64,000 nucleotides of DNA. Origin: Nostoc sp. PCC 7524. Its GTDB lineage: Bacteria; Cyanobacteriota; Cyanobacteriia; Cyanobacteriales; Nostocaceae. The stretch covers positions 1,674,001 to 1,738,000 of the forward strand of contig NC_019684.1 in NCBI RefSeq assembly GCF_000316645.1, given 5' to 3'. Every line of letters begins with the position of its first letter. The first letter of the stretch is position 1. The position numbers and the translations under genes are program-made. This document shows, piece by piece, positions 44,583-53,840 of this stretch. The notes beneath the pieces were generated by a model. The model was not told the DNA's origin and ran no database searches. It worked only from the letters and a program-made list of their open reading frames with translations.

Positions 44583-45962
44583 ATGCAGTTTTTCAGTGCA
44601 ATCAACCTCTCGTTTCCTCTGCTGGCGAGTACAACCGAAGCCGCAGACAGTTCAATGGTAGTAGCTGCTGTACTTCTGAGTTTGGTGGTCATTTACCTAG
44701 CCAGTAAAGTTGGTGGAGAGTTTTCTAGCCGTATAGGTTTGCCACCAGTTTTAGGCGAACTCGTAGGTGGCGTAGTGGTAGGTATTTCTGTTTTGCACCT
44801 GTTAGTGTTTCCTGAAGGTGGTGCAGACAGTTCTAGTTCTCTAATCATGACTTTCCTGCAAACCACAGCTGGTTTAAGTCCTGAAGCCACACCAGCAGTA
44901 TTTGCAGCACAATCAGAGGTTGTCTCCGTTTTAGCAGAATTGGGTGTGATCATCCTGCTCTTTGAAATTGGCTTAGAGTCGAACTTAAAAGACTTGATGG
45001 CTGTTGGTATCCAAGCCACGATTGTAGCCATCGTGGGTGTAGTAGTACCCTTTACGGCTGGTACTGTCGGTTTAATGGCCTTGTTTGGCATCGACGCTGT
45101 ACCCGCCATTTTTGCTGGTGCGGCTTTGACTGCTACCAGTATTGGGATTACTTCTAAGGTGCTATCAGAATTAGGTCGGCTCAACTCCAAAGAAGGGCAA
45201 ATCATTCTAGGTGCGGCTGTCATTGACGACGTATTAGGAATTATCGTCTTAGCAGTAGTTGCCAGCCTAGCTAAAGATGGTGCGGTAGATGTAGGTAATG
45301 TCATCTACCTGATTATTAGTGCTAGTGGTTTTCTGCTGGGTGCGATTGTGCTAGGCAATGTTTTCAATACAAGCTTTGTCGCGATCGCTGATCTACTCAA
45401 AACAAGAGGCGGATTGGTCATCCCAGCATTTATCTTCGCCTTTGTCATGGCATACTTTGCTGCCATTATCCACTTAGAAGCCATTCTCGGCGCTTTTGCC
45501 GCAGGTCTAGTCTTAGAAGAAACAGATAAGCGCAAAGAACTACAAAGGCAAGTTTGTCCTATTGCCGATATGCTAGTACCTATTTTCTTTGTCACTGTGG
45601 GTGCGAAAACTGATTTGGGCGTATTAAACCCGGCTATTCCCACCAATCGAGAAGGTTTAGTTATGGCAACTTTCCTGATTGTCGTGGCTATTGTTGGTAA
45701 AGTGATCACAGGCTTCAGCGTCTTTGGTCAGTCCCAAGTCAACCGCCTAGCGATTGGTGTGGGTATGATTCCCAGGGGTGAAGTCGGATTGGTATTTGCT
45801 GGTGTCGGTGCTGCCAGTGGCGTACTATCTAAACCACTAGGGGCGGCAATTATCATGATGGTTATTCTGACAACCTTTTTAGCCCCTCCTATGTTAAGGT
45901 TTGTTTTTCCAGAATCAGATAAAGTGGCTGAAGATTCAGAACAGCTGATTTTAGAGGAATAG
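44583..45962 (+). CDS. Cation/proton antiporter, CPA2 family (NhaS3-like)
   Basis: The 459-residue protein has 12-13 hydrophobic segments. Family markers are GLPPVLGELVGGVVVGISVL in the second segment, VILLFEIGLESNLKDL, and the ion-binding aspartate pair D215-D216 in GAAVIDDVLGIIVLA, which is expected of electrogenic CPA2 exchangers. It has EAILGAFAAGLVLEE and a short acidic tail without a TrkA-N domain. It would exchange Na+ or K+ for protons in the plasma or thylakoid membrane; the close cyanobacterial relative NhaS3 of Synechocystis is essential there. The substrate cannot be read from sequence. It is transcribed alone. Confidence 0.9.
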   Translation: MQFFSAINLSFPLLASTTEAADSSMVVAAVLLSLVVIYLASKVGGEFSSRIGLPPVLGELVGGVVVGISVLHLLVFPEGGADSSSSLIMTFLQTTAGLSPEATPAVFAAQSEVVSVLAELGVIILLFEIGLESNLKDLMAVGIQATIVAIVGVVVPFTAGTVGLMALFGIDAVPAIFAGAALTATSIGITSKVLSELGRLNSKEGQIILGAAVIDDVLGIIVLAVVASLAKDGAVDVGNVIYLIISASGFLLGAIVLGNVFNTSFVAIADLLKTRGGLVIPAFIFAFVMAYFAAIIHLEAILGAFAAGLVLEETDKRKELQRQVCPIADMLVPIFFVTVGAKTDLGVLNPAIPTNREGLVMATFLIVVAIVGKVITGFSVFGQSQVNRLAIGVGMIPRGEVGLVFAGVGAASGVLSKPLGAAIIMMVILTTFLAPPMLRFVFPESDKVAEDSEQLILEE

Positions 45963-45990
45963 TGAATAGGGGATAGGGAACAGAAAGCAT

Positions 45991-46021
45991 CCCAATCCCC
46001 AGTCCCCAATCCCCAATCCCC
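45991..46021. repeat. Heptamer repeat CCCCAAT/CCCCAGT (STRR type)
   Basis: About four head-to-tail heptamers CCCCAAT and CCCCAGT lie 29 bp after the antiporter stop. This matches the CCCCA(A/G)T class of short tandemly repeated repetitive sequences known from heterocystous cyanobacteria. Confidence 0.85.
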
Positions 46022-46437
46022 TGGAAACTTCTTTACTCTATACTCCGTCCCCTGAAATTGTTTATTTTATTTGTTGTCCCATTGCTACTATCATTTGGAA
46101 TGTTATTTGTTGCCAGTTGTCTCTCACTTCTGTGTCCTAATCTAGATGTTTGTGCAGCAATTTAAAAATAGTAACTGCCAATTTGCCATATCAGTTAATG
46201 CTAGTTGGAGTTTTGACCACAAAAATTCAATTGCCAAAATTAATGAAATCAATATGAATCTCTGGCAAACTCAGTGTTACATCTGATGCTGTGTAGGGAA
46301 ACTTGTATGTCCTGATAGTCAGGTAAAAATTGCGGGCATACTGAAATTCTAAGCTATTAAATCGCTTTTTTATACTAGCAACCCAGTCAGAGAAGATATC
46401 AAAACTCAAAATTAAGTGGTGAAGGTGTGACGACTTA

Positions 46438-46491
46438 CCAATATGTTGAGATATTGATGACTCTCATGAATGCGAATCAGGAGAAAGAATT
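46438..46491 (+). promoter_or_regulatory. Duplicated leader with strong ribosome-binding site, amiC1 copy
   Basis: The 54 bp before the amiC1 start are identical to those before amiC2 at 48601-48654 (offset 2,163 bp). They include AGGAG, eight to twelve bases before the GTG start, which fixes that start. Confidence 0.85.
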
Positions 46492-48333
46492 GTGAAATTA
46501 CACTGGCTACTATCTGGTACTGTTGGAACTGTCATGTTACTGTCGTCGCCAGCATTGGCAACGAGGTTGGATTCCTGGCGCTTTGATGCCAATCAAAACC
46601 GTCTGGAAATTAATACCGCAGGCGCTGTCCAACCCAAAGCACAACTGATTTTCAACCCCACACGTTTAGTCATTGATTTGCCAGGGGTAACATTTGGGCG
46701 GCCACAGTCCACACAACAGATAGGTGGTGCCATTCGTGCTGTCCGGGTGGGTCAGTTTGACCCCCAAACTACACGTATCGTCGTCGAACTAGCTCCTGGT
46801 TATACTCTCGACCCCCAACAGGTAAAATTCGTCGGTATTACTGCCAGTCGTTGGTCTGTCCAGTTACCAACCCCAACGCGTGAGCAAGCAGAGTCTTCCT
46901 CGGAAAATGTTTACAATGTAGTGACTCTAGAATCTGAGGCTCAACCAGAGTTTTCCAACAATGTTGTCAGTGCAGCCGCCGGGACAACTCAAGTAGAAAG
47001 TTTACAAGTGACTGGGGATGGTTTTTTTGTCCGCACCAGTGGCGGGAATCCTAATACTAACGTCATTCGCAGCCGCGATCGCACTACCATTTTTATGGAT
47101 ATCGCTGGTGCAACTTTATCATCACGTCTCAAGCAGCGCAATATTACTGTTAACCGGCATGGTGTCAGCCGCGTAGAACTCACCCAACTACAAACCCGCA
47201 CGCCCTCTGTTCGCATAACTTTGCGGGTAGACAAAGATAGTCCAGACTGGCGAGTTACTAAAAGTAGTGCGGGCGGTTTGGTAGTCCTCCCCACTCGTGT
47301 GGTGAGATTGCCTGGAAATGATAATAATAATGATTCTGATAATTCAGATAATATTACTGTACCTAGCAGACCACCTGCAAGTAACGCCGTAGCTACGATT
47401 CAATCTATTGATTTAGCTGATAACCAATTACTCATTCGTGCTGATCAAGCTGTATCTGCTACCAGTGGATGGGATAGAAATACAGGCCTTTTCCGCATCG
47501 CTATCACAAACGCTAAGTTAGCCCCTAATGTTAAAGGCCCGACTTTTAAAGCTAATAGTCCGATCCTACGCGTCCGGTTGCAAACACAAAACCCCAATAC
47601 TGTAATTGTGTTAGTCCAACCAGCCGCAGGAGTGCAAATTGGCGCACTCAATCAAGTTGGGAACCAGCTTTTGGCTTTGGAATTACAAGGCTCACGCCGA
47701 GCCATCGCCACACCGCCTTTACCTCCCATCCAAGGACAAATACCAGATCCTAGAAATCCCCAACCCATTACCCAACCTTCACGTCCTACCCCCAGAGGTA
47801 GGGTTATAGTCATGATTGATCCTGGACACGGTGGCAAAGATCCAGGAGCCATTGGCATTGGTGGAGTGCGTGAAAAAGATATCATCTTACCCATTAGCCA
47901 ACGCATTGCTCAAGTTTTGCAACAAAACGGTGTGCAAGTCATTATGGCCAGAAATTCTGACTACTTTGTGAGCCTACCAGGACGAGTCCAGATGGCAGAA
48001 CGGGGCAGGGCTGATGTGTTTGTTAGTATCCACGCGAATGCCATCGGCGGAGGAAGATCAGATGTTAATGGTTTGGAAACCTATTATTACGATAGTGGTT
48101 TGGGTTTAGCCCGCGCAGTTCATAATAGTATTCTCCAAAGTGTGAATGTCAGAGATAGAAGAGTCCGACGGGCGAGATTTTATGTCCTCAGAAAGAGTTC
48201 TATGCCTTCGATTCTGGTGGAAACAGGTTATTTAACCGGTCGGGAGGATGTGGTAAAGTTGCAAAATCCCGCCTACCAAAACCAAATGGCAGATGCGATC
48301 GCTCGTGGTATTCTTCAATACTTAAGAAGATAA
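46492..48333 (+). CDS. amiC1: N-acetylmuramoyl-L-alanine amidase AmiC1 (AMIN-AMIN-Amidase_3)
   Basis: The product has 613 residues from a GTG with AGGAG upstream. A signal peptide ends near residue 24 (SPALA then TRLDSW). An AMIN domain follows at about 25-127, a second AMIN-like region at about 300-400, and a proline-rich linker to an Amidase_3 domain at about 437-612. The zinc ligands are H446 (DPGHGGKD), E461 (REKDIILP) and H514 (SIHANAI), with catalytic E577 (VETGYL). It cleaves the amide bond between muramic acid and the stem peptide. In Nostoc the corresponding amidases make the septal nanopores and are needed for heterocyst differentiation. The tandem arrangement with amiC2 and murI matches that locus. 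Confidence 0.95.
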   Translation: MKLHWLLSGTVGTVMLLSSPALATRLDSWRFDANQNRLEINTAGAVQPKAQLIFNPTRLVIDLPGVTFGRPQSTQQIGGAIRAVRVGQFDPQTTRIVVELAPGYTLDPQQVKFVGITASRWSVQLPTPTREQAESSSENVYNVVTLESEAQPEFSNNVVSAAAGTTQVESLQVTGDGFFVRTSGGNPNTNVIRSRDRTTIFMDIAGATLSSRLKQRNITVNRHGVSRVELTQLQTRTPSVRITLRVDKDSPDWRVTKSSAGGLVVLPTRVVRLPGNDNNNDSDNSDNITVPSRPPASNAVATIQSIDLADNQLLIRADQAVSATSGWDRNTGLFRIAITNAKLAPNVKGPTFKANSPILRVRLQTQNPNTVIVLVQPAAGVQIGALNQVGNQLLALELQGSRRAIATPPLPPIQGQIPDPRNPQPITQPSRPTPRGRVIVMIDPGHGGKDPGAIGIGGVREKDIILPISQRIAQVLQQNGVQVIMARNSDYFVSLPGRVQMAERGRADVFVSIHANAIGGGRSDVNGLETYYYDSGLGLARAVHNSILQSVNVRDRRVRRARFYVLRKSSMPSILVETGYLTGREDVVKLQNPAYQNQMADAIARGILQYLRR

Positions 48334-48654
48334 GTATAATTAAAAGCATTTTAATTGGTAAAAATGCTTAATTTGTCTGACCTAAAAAACCACACTTCGC
48401 AGTTCCCTGGAAATGATTCGCATTGACACATACATCAGTCTACATCCAAACAACAGACTGGAAAATCTATGTAGACAATACAATGGCAAAATTCCCAGAG
48501 CGTGCTAGAATATTACGCCATTAGATAAATGTGTTTTTATACCAGCGCAACATTTGATGGCAGCAAGCTCAAGTTGTAATGATGATGGTGTGAGGATTTG
48601 CCAATATGTTGAGATATTGATGACTCTCATGAATGCGAATCAGGAGAAAGAATT
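48334..48654. other. Gap between amiC1 and amiC2
   Basis: This 321-bp gap ends with the duplicated 54-bp leader. The leader shows that amiC2 has its own translation signals, so it may also have its own promoter. The left 260 bp carry no recognisable signal. Confidence 0.5.
48601..48654 (+). promoter_or_regulatory. Duplicated leader with strong ribosome-binding site, amiC2 copy
   Basis: Identical to 46438-46491, with AGGAG in front of the GTG start. Identity drops abruptly upstream of it, marking the edge of the duplicated or converted block. Confidence 0.85.
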
Positions 48655-50502
48655 GTGAGATTACACTGGCTACTAACCGCTACTGTGGGAACTGTCATGT
48701 TACTGTCGTCGCCTGCATTGGCAACGAGGTTGGATTCCTGGCGCTTTGATGCCAATCAAAACCGTCTGGAAATTAATACCGCAGGCGCTGTCCAACCCAA
48801 AGCACAACTAATTTTCAACCCCACACGTTTAGTTATTGATTTGCCAGGGGTAACATTTGGACAGCCACAGTCCACGCAACAGATAGGTGGTGCCATTCGT
48901 GCTGTCCGGGTGGGTCAGTTTGACCCCCAAACTACACGTATCGTCATCGAACTGGCTCCTGGTTATACTCTCGACCCCCAACAGGTAAAATTCGTCGGTA
49001 TTACTGCCAGTCGTTGGTCTGTCCAGTTACCAACCCCAGAAATTGAAAATACAGCCTCTGCCTCGGAAATCGCCCAGCAACCAGAAACAACTACTCCACC
49101 ATCTTCCAGAAATATTTACTCTGTTACGCCCAATCCACAAGAAACAGAAGTCAACACCGTCGCTTCCGTAACTCAACTGGAAAACTTACAAGTTACAGGA
49201 GATGGTTTTTTCATCCGCACTCGTGGCGGTAATCCCCAGATGCAAGTCAGTCGTACTGAGGATAAAAAGGTGATTAATATCGATGTTGCTGGTGCATCTT
49301 TATCACCAAATCTCAGACAGCAGGATTTTCCTGTCAATCGTTATGGTGTCAGTCGCATTCAATTTACCCAGCTACAAAACCGACCCCAATCTGTACGCAT
49401 TACCATGCAGGTGGATCAAAATAGCCCTGATTGGGGGGTAAGCACCAGCAGTATAGGTGGCTTTGTGGTTCTGCCGAATAGAAGTGTAGCCAGATTACCA
49501 AACCAGAATACTACAACCGACTCCCCAGCTATCATCCAATCGGTAGAACTAGCTGATAACGGTACACAACTATTGATTCGCTCTGACCAACCTGTATCAG
49601 CCAAAAGTGGTTGGGATAGAACCTCCGGATTGTTTCGCATCACTATCAACAACGCTAAGTTAGCAGCCAGAGTCAAAGGCCCAGCTTTCACTGCCAATAG
49701 TCCAATTCTCAGGGTACGGTTGCAACCCCAAGCACCGAATACAGTAGTGATTTTGTTGCAACCAGCCGCAGGAGTACAAATCGGAGAACTCAATCAACTT
49801 AGCAACCAACTTCTAACACTAGAGTTACAAAGTTCACGGCAATTTACGCCCCCAGTAGCTTTACCACCTTTACCATCAACTAATCAAACTCAATTACCCA
49901 GTACAAATCTAGATAATCCCATAACGATATCTCAGCCTGTACCTCGCACCCCTGTTCCTAGAGGTAAAGTTTTGGTAGTTATTGACCCTGGCCACGGCGG
50001 TAAAGACTCTGGTGCGCCTGGTTTGGGTGGATTATTAGAAAAAGATGTAGTGCTACCGATTGGTCGCAGGATAGCTGAGATTTTGGAACAGAATGGCGTG
50101 CAAACTGTACTAACGCGGGATGCTGACTTTTTTGTAGAACTCCAGGGTAGGGTAGATATTGCCGAGCGAGTTAATGCCACAGTTTTTGTCAGTGTTCATG
50201 CGAATTCTGTAGAGAATCGCCCTGATGTCAATGGTTTAGAAGTCTACTATTACGAAAGTGGTTATGCTCTAGCGGAATCAGTCCGTAAAAGTATTCTGCA
50301 AAATATTGGCACTATTAAAGACAGAGGTACACGTAAAGCTAGATTTTACGTCCTCAGAAAGAGTTCTATGCCTTCGATTTTAGTGGAAGCAGGCTATATG
50401 TCTGGCCGGGAAGATAATCCTAGATTGGGTTCACCAGAATATCAGAATCGGATGGCAGAGGCGATCGCCCGTGGGATTCTGCAATATTTAAAGAGAGGCT
50501 AA
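48655..50502 (+). CDS. amiC2: N-acetylmuramoyl-L-alanine amidase AmiC2 (AMIN-AMIN-Amidase_3)
   Basis: The product has 615 residues with the same layout as AmiC1: signal peptide, AMIN (about 25-127), a variable linker, a second AMIN-like region, a proline-rich hinge and Amidase_3 with DPGHGGKD, EKDVVLP, SVHANS and VEAGYM. The first 127 residues differ from AmiC1 at only about five positions, whereas the linker is unrelated and the catalytic domain clearly diverged. AmiC2 of N. punctiforme is described as the enzyme that perforates septal peptidoglycan for cell-cell communication. It is followed 129 bp later by murI. Confidence 0.95.
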   Translation: MRLHWLLTATVGTVMLLSSPALATRLDSWRFDANQNRLEINTAGAVQPKAQLIFNPTRLVIDLPGVTFGQPQSTQQIGGAIRAVRVGQFDPQTTRIVIELAPGYTLDPQQVKFVGITASRWSVQLPTPEIENTASASEIAQQPETTTPPSSRNIYSVTPNPQETEVNTVASVTQLENLQVTGDGFFIRTRGGNPQMQVSRTEDKKVINIDVAGASLSPNLRQQDFPVNRYGVSRIQFTQLQNRPQSVRITMQVDQNSPDWGVSTSSIGGFVVLPNRSVARLPNQNTTTDSPAIIQSVELADNGTQLLIRSDQPVSAKSGWDRTSGLFRITINNAKLAARVKGPAFTANSPILRVRLQPQAPNTVVILLQPAAGVQIGELNQLSNQLLTLELQSSRQFTPPVALPPLPSTNQTQLPSTNLDNPITISQPVPRTPVPRGKVLVVIDPGHGGKDSGAPGLGGLLEKDVVLPIGRRIAEILEQNGVQTVLTRDADFFVELQGRVDIAERVNATVFVSVHANSVENRPDVNGLEVYYYESGYALAESVRKSILQNIGTIKDRGTRKARFYVLRKSSMPSILVEAGYMSGREDNPRLGSPEYQNRMAEAIARGILQYLKRG

Positions 50503-50631
50503 AAGTTTTATTAAAATTAAACATATAGTACAAATGATGAGTTGGTGTACATACAGAACTTAATGGTCATTTTGCAAATTGTCTGCTAAATTCTGTATTT
50601 TAAATCCCCAAATTTCAATCAGTATCTGCCT

Positions 50632-51513
50632 GTGTATTCATCTTCCGGCTTTGAAGGTAATCTTTATAATTTCTCAGACCAAGAGCCTCAACGCGCTCCT
50701 ATTGGTGTTTTTGATAGTGGTGTGGGTGGGCTGACGGTGTTGCGTCAACTCTATCGCCAATTACCTAACGAATCAATTATTTATTTCGGAGATACCGCTA
50801 GGCTACCTTACGGTATTCGTTCGCAAGCAGAGATTTTACAGTTTGTCCGCGACATCCTGGACTGGATGCAACAGCAACGCGTCAAAATGGTGATCATGGC
50901 TTGCAACACCAGTTCTGCTCTCGCACTAGACATAGTGCGTGAAGAATACGACATTCCTATTCTTGGTGTCATTCTTCCTGGAGCCAAAGCAGCTGTACAA
51001 CAAGGTAAGCGTATTGGTGTCATCGCCACGCCAGCCACAGCTAAAAGTAATGCCTATAAACACGCCATTTTAGAAATTAATCCTGATGTGGAAGTCTGGC
51101 AAGTCGGCTGTCCCGAATTTGTCCCACTCATTGAGCAAAATCGGATTCATGACCCCTACACCACTGAAGTAGCTAGGTCTTATCTCGAACCTCTGCTCAA
51201 ACAAGACATTGATACTTTAGTGTACGGCTGTACTCATTATCCCCTGCTCGCACCAGTGGTGCGATCGCTCGTTTCTCCCCAAGTCACAATCATTGATCCT
51301 GCGGTTCATGTCGTTACAGCCTGTCACCAAGAGTTAGAACTACTAGGCTTAAGCAACACCCACCCACCCCTACCCACTCGCTTTGTTGTAAGCGGTTCTC
51401 CGCAACAGTTTGCTCAATCTGGAGTCCAGTGGCTAGGTCATACCCCAATGGTTGAGTCCGTAGAGTTTGCTAGTCTTCCCATTTCCCAACTCCAGCAAGA
51501 TTTCGTTGGGTGA
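50632..51513 (+). CDS. murI: Glutamate racemase
   Basis: MurI interconverts L- and D-glutamate and so supplies D-glutamate for peptidoglycan. The product has 293 residues from a GTG, with about 20 residues before the conserved PIGVFDSGVGGLTVLRQL. The two catalytic cysteines are C91 in MACNTSSA and C200 in YGCTHYPLL; YFGDTARLPYG is also present. It is a cofactor-independent enzyme. The position after two amidase genes groups wall building with wall remodelling. A later start would cut into the conserved N-terminus. Confidence 0.96.
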   Translation: MYSSSGFEGNLYNFSDQEPQRAPIGVFDSGVGGLTVLRQLYRQLPNESIIYFGDTARLPYGIRSQAEILQFVRDILDWMQQQRVKMVIMACNTSSALALDIVREEYDIPILGVILPGAKAAVQQGKRIGVIATPATAKSNAYKHAILEINPDVEVWQVGCPEFVPLIEQNRIHDPYTTEVARSYLEPLLKQDIDTLVYGCTHYPLLAPVVRSLVSPQVTIIDPAVHVVTACHQELELLGLSNTHPPLPTRFVVSGSPQQFAQSGVQWLGHTPMVESVEFASLPISQLQQDFVG

Positions 51514-51516
51514 ATT

Positions 51517-51658
51517 TAGTTAATAGTCACAAGTCCACAGCCCATAGTTCATTATTTCTCAGGATTTACGCACAAATTAGTTACTTGTATCATCCACAGC
51601 TATTGATTTCTGCGCGACTTCTAATGACTATTGGCTAATGACTATTGACTATTAACTA
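51517..51658. repeat. Inverted AATAGTCA repeats between murI and a small convergent gene
   Basis: TAGTTAATAGTCA (51517-51529) is the exact inverse of TGACTATTAACTA (51646-51658). Between them are further TAATGACTATTGGC copies. The right arm encodes the last residues VNSQ and the stop of the minus-strand gene, and the left arm begins four bases after the murI stop. Confidence 0.8.
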
Positions 51659-51839
51659 TCTCAGTCACTTTTGGCGTTAGAGGTAATTCCTCTGACTCTT
51701 TTTCTAAAAGCACTCTAGAGGCATTCTCATCAGCAGGTTTTTTGCCAATGCGCTTGGCTAAACCCAATAGTAAGTAGACAGTGAACAAGTAACCTGCCGC
51801 TAAAATAAAAATCATCATAGGCATATTTCCATACATCAT
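51642..51839 (-). CDS. Small single-span membrane protein of unknown function
   Basis: A 65-residue product from the ATG at 51839; a GTG at 51863 would add eight residues. It begins MMYGNMPMMIFILAAGYLFT and has one hydrophobic span (IFILAAGYLFTVYLLLGLA), then a basic stop (KRIGKKPADE) and an acidic tail. I do not recognise it. The C-terminal VNSQ and stop codon lie in an AATAGTCA repeat. Real because of the clear span-plus-basic-anchor design and position between conserved genes, but with moderate confidence. Confidence 0.6.
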   Translation of the reverse strand: MMYGNMPMMIFILAAGYLFTVYLLLGLAKRIGKKPADENASRVLLEKESEELPLTPKVTEIVNSQ

Positions 51840-51863
51840 TGTTCCACCAGCACCTTGTTTCAC

Positions 51864-52761
51864 ACATAATCAAATTGCGTAAAATTAGCAGAAACTTAAC
51901 CAACCAAGTAATAACTCAGTGGCTGTAGTATGTTATTCCAAACTTTTCCATAGAGTTATAAGTCTCTACGGGCAAAGAATTTAATATTGAATTGTTTGCA
52001 GACCATACATCCGACGACAAGCATTGAATTGCCCAACAGCAACCCAACACTGCACTCCTCAGCAGCCTACCTAGTCTGCTTTATTTTTGCTGACAACTTG
52101 ATCCTAGGAGCTATACTTACGCTCAACGCAAGTTGAAGTTTCATAGCAAATGTTCTCAAGAAAATTGCCATGCTCCTAGTTAAGAGTCTTTCGCCACAGC
52201 CACAATCTCAGAAAATGCTTTCTTAAATTTCGCTTTGACGAACTGCTATTTATGACTCACAACACCAAGAGAGTAATATCACTGAAAAAGTGATCTACTA
52301 CTGTTGTGGGGTGAATACCTGAAAAATTTAAAATCCCTAGATTATAGCGTAACACAACAAAGCTAACTTTGAGGCTAAATTTCAAATTTTCTAACTGCTT
52401 ACAGAGGCACACAAGAGCTTAATTTATACATAAAAATATCTAATATTTAACAGCTATTACTTGGATTAAGTATATATACGTCTAAGTAGGTATTGTTTAT
52501 TGTGCAAAATTAGAGTTGATAAAAATATTCTTTGATTAAAAAAGAATTTATGGGCAAGTCACTTAGTAATTTTTATAACATATTGAGATAGAATGGTAAC
52601 AATACTTAAATCAAATTAATTCTCAAGCTTGGAAGTACCCTAGCTCCTCGCCGCTATTTTCAGTATTCTTATGAGCAAAACTTTGCGCTGGCACAGGCTT
52701 ATCTTAGAATAAACATTAGGATATGTAAACTTTCGTAACTAAAGTCAGAGTCCGCCCATCC
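51864..52761. other. Long gap upstream of sds
   Basis: About 900 bp without a protein gene. It should contain the sds promoter. The only structure I can point to is a nested hairpin at 52258-52308; the rest is AT-rich and unremarkable. A small RNA gene cannot be excluded. Confidence 0.5.
52258..52308. ncRNA. Nested hairpin, possible structured RNA
   Basis: An outer pair CACAACA (52258-52264) / TGTTGTG (52302-52308) encloses an inner pair ATCACT (52278-52283) / AGTGAT (52289-52294) with a GAAAA loop. There is no poly-T after it and no adjacent gene end, so it is not an obvious terminator. Transcription is unproven. Confidence 0.25.
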
Positions 52762-53733
52762 ATGACCCCAGCCACCTCCCTGTTTACCCCTGTGGAAGCA
52801 GACCTGCAAATACTAGCCGATAACCTCAAGCAGCTAGTTGGAAATCGCCACCCCATTCTGTTTGCAGCCGCCGAACATTTATTCGGGGCTGGGGGAAAGC
52901 GTATCAGACCAGCGATCGTGCTGCTGATATCGCGGGCGACAATGTTAGATCAGGATATTACACCCCGTCACCGTCGGCTAGCAGAAATCACAGAAATGAT
53001 TCACACTGCTAGTTTGGTACACGACGATGTAGTAGACGAATCAGAAGTACGGCGAGGCGTTCCCACCGTTCACAGTTTGTTTGGTAATCGCATTGCGATT
53101 TTAGCTGGAGATTTTCTCTTCGCTCAATCTTCCTGGTATTTAGCGAACCTAGACAACTTGGAAGTGGTGAAACTACTTTCAGAAGTCATCATGGATCTCG
53201 CTACCGGGGAGATTCAGCAAGGATTAAATCGCTTTGATACCAGCATTTCACTAGAGACCTATCTCCAGAAAAGCTACTACAAAACAGCTTCGTTAATTGC
53301 CAACAGTGCAAAAGCGGCGGGAATACTGAGTGAAGTTTCCTCAGAAATTGCCGAACATATGTATGCCTATGGTCGTCATCTGGGGATAGCCTTTCAGATT
53401 GTTGATGACATTTTGGATTTCACTAGCACCGCCGACACTTTGGGTAAACCAGTAGGGTCGGATCTCAAAAGCGGTAATCTCACAGCGCCCGTGTTGTTTG
53501 CTCTAGGAGAAACACCCTATCTAGAAGTGTTGATAGAGCGAGAATTTGCTCAGGCGGGAGATATAGAGCAAGCACTGGCTTTGGTTCAAGATAGTCAAGG
53601 TATACAAAAAGCACGGGATTTAGCGGCTCATCATACCAAGCTAGCAATTGACCATCTAGCTGCACTCTCAGCTTCAGAATCTCACCAAGCGTTAATCAAC
53701 ATCGCGGAGTATACACTAAGTCGCTTATATTAG
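52762..53733 (+). CDS. sds: Polyprenyl (solanesyl) diphosphate synthase
   Basis: This 323-residue trans-prenyl chain elongase makes the long side chain of plastoquinone (and probably that of phylloquinone-pathway relatives) by adding isopentenyl units. First aspartate-rich motif VHDDVVDESEVRRG near residue 85; second FQIVDDILDFTSTADTLGK near 213; GGKRIRPAIVLLISRA and the QIQQGLNRF-like GEIQQGLNRFDTS are also family signatures. Chain length cannot be read from the sequence with certainty; the solanesyl assignment follows the cyanobacterial orthologues. The gene ends at a shared terminator with the next, convergent gene. Confidence 0.92.
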   Translation: MTPATSLFTPVEADLQILADNLKQLVGNRHPILFAAAEHLFGAGGKRIRPAIVLLISRATMLDQDITPRHRRLAEITEMIHTASLVHDDVVDESEVRRGVPTVHSLFGNRIAILAGDFLFAQSSWYLANLDNLEVVKLLSEVIMDLATGEIQQGLNRFDTSISLETYLQKSYYKTASLIANSAKAAGILSEVSSEIAEHMYAYGRHLGIAFQIVDDILDFTSTADTLGKPVGSDLKSGNLTAPVLFALGETPYLEVLIEREFAQAGDIEQALALVQDSQGIQKARDLAAHHTKLAIDHLAALSASESHQALINIAEYTLSRLY

Positions 53734-53791
53734 GTAATCTTAAAATTTGCGATTTTGAGTAGAAATTTTTGGAGATTTTTGAGACTGAAAT

Positions 53792-53840
53792 TTTTGGATG
53801 TTGGAGTGTATTGAAAAAATCCAACATCCAAAATTTTTTT
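53792..53840. terminator. Bidirectional rho-independent terminator after sds
   Basis: TTTTGGATGTTGGA (53792-53805) and TCCAACATCCAAAA (53820-53833) are exact inverse complements around a 14-base loop, followed by seven T. On the other strand the arm is also followed by a T-rich stretch, so it should serve both convergent genes. Confidence 0.88.

Larger units (their letters stand above)
45963..46491. other. Gap between the antiporter and amiC1
   Basis: This 529-bp region holds a heptamer repeat near its left end and the duplicated amiC leader at its right end. The amiC1 promoter should be here. Nothing else is recognisable. Confidence 0.5.

Noticed and set aside
46227..46409. A 60-codon minus-strand frame upstream of amiC1
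   Set aside because: It lies in an AT-rich promoter gap, has no ribosome-binding site and no recognisable feature.
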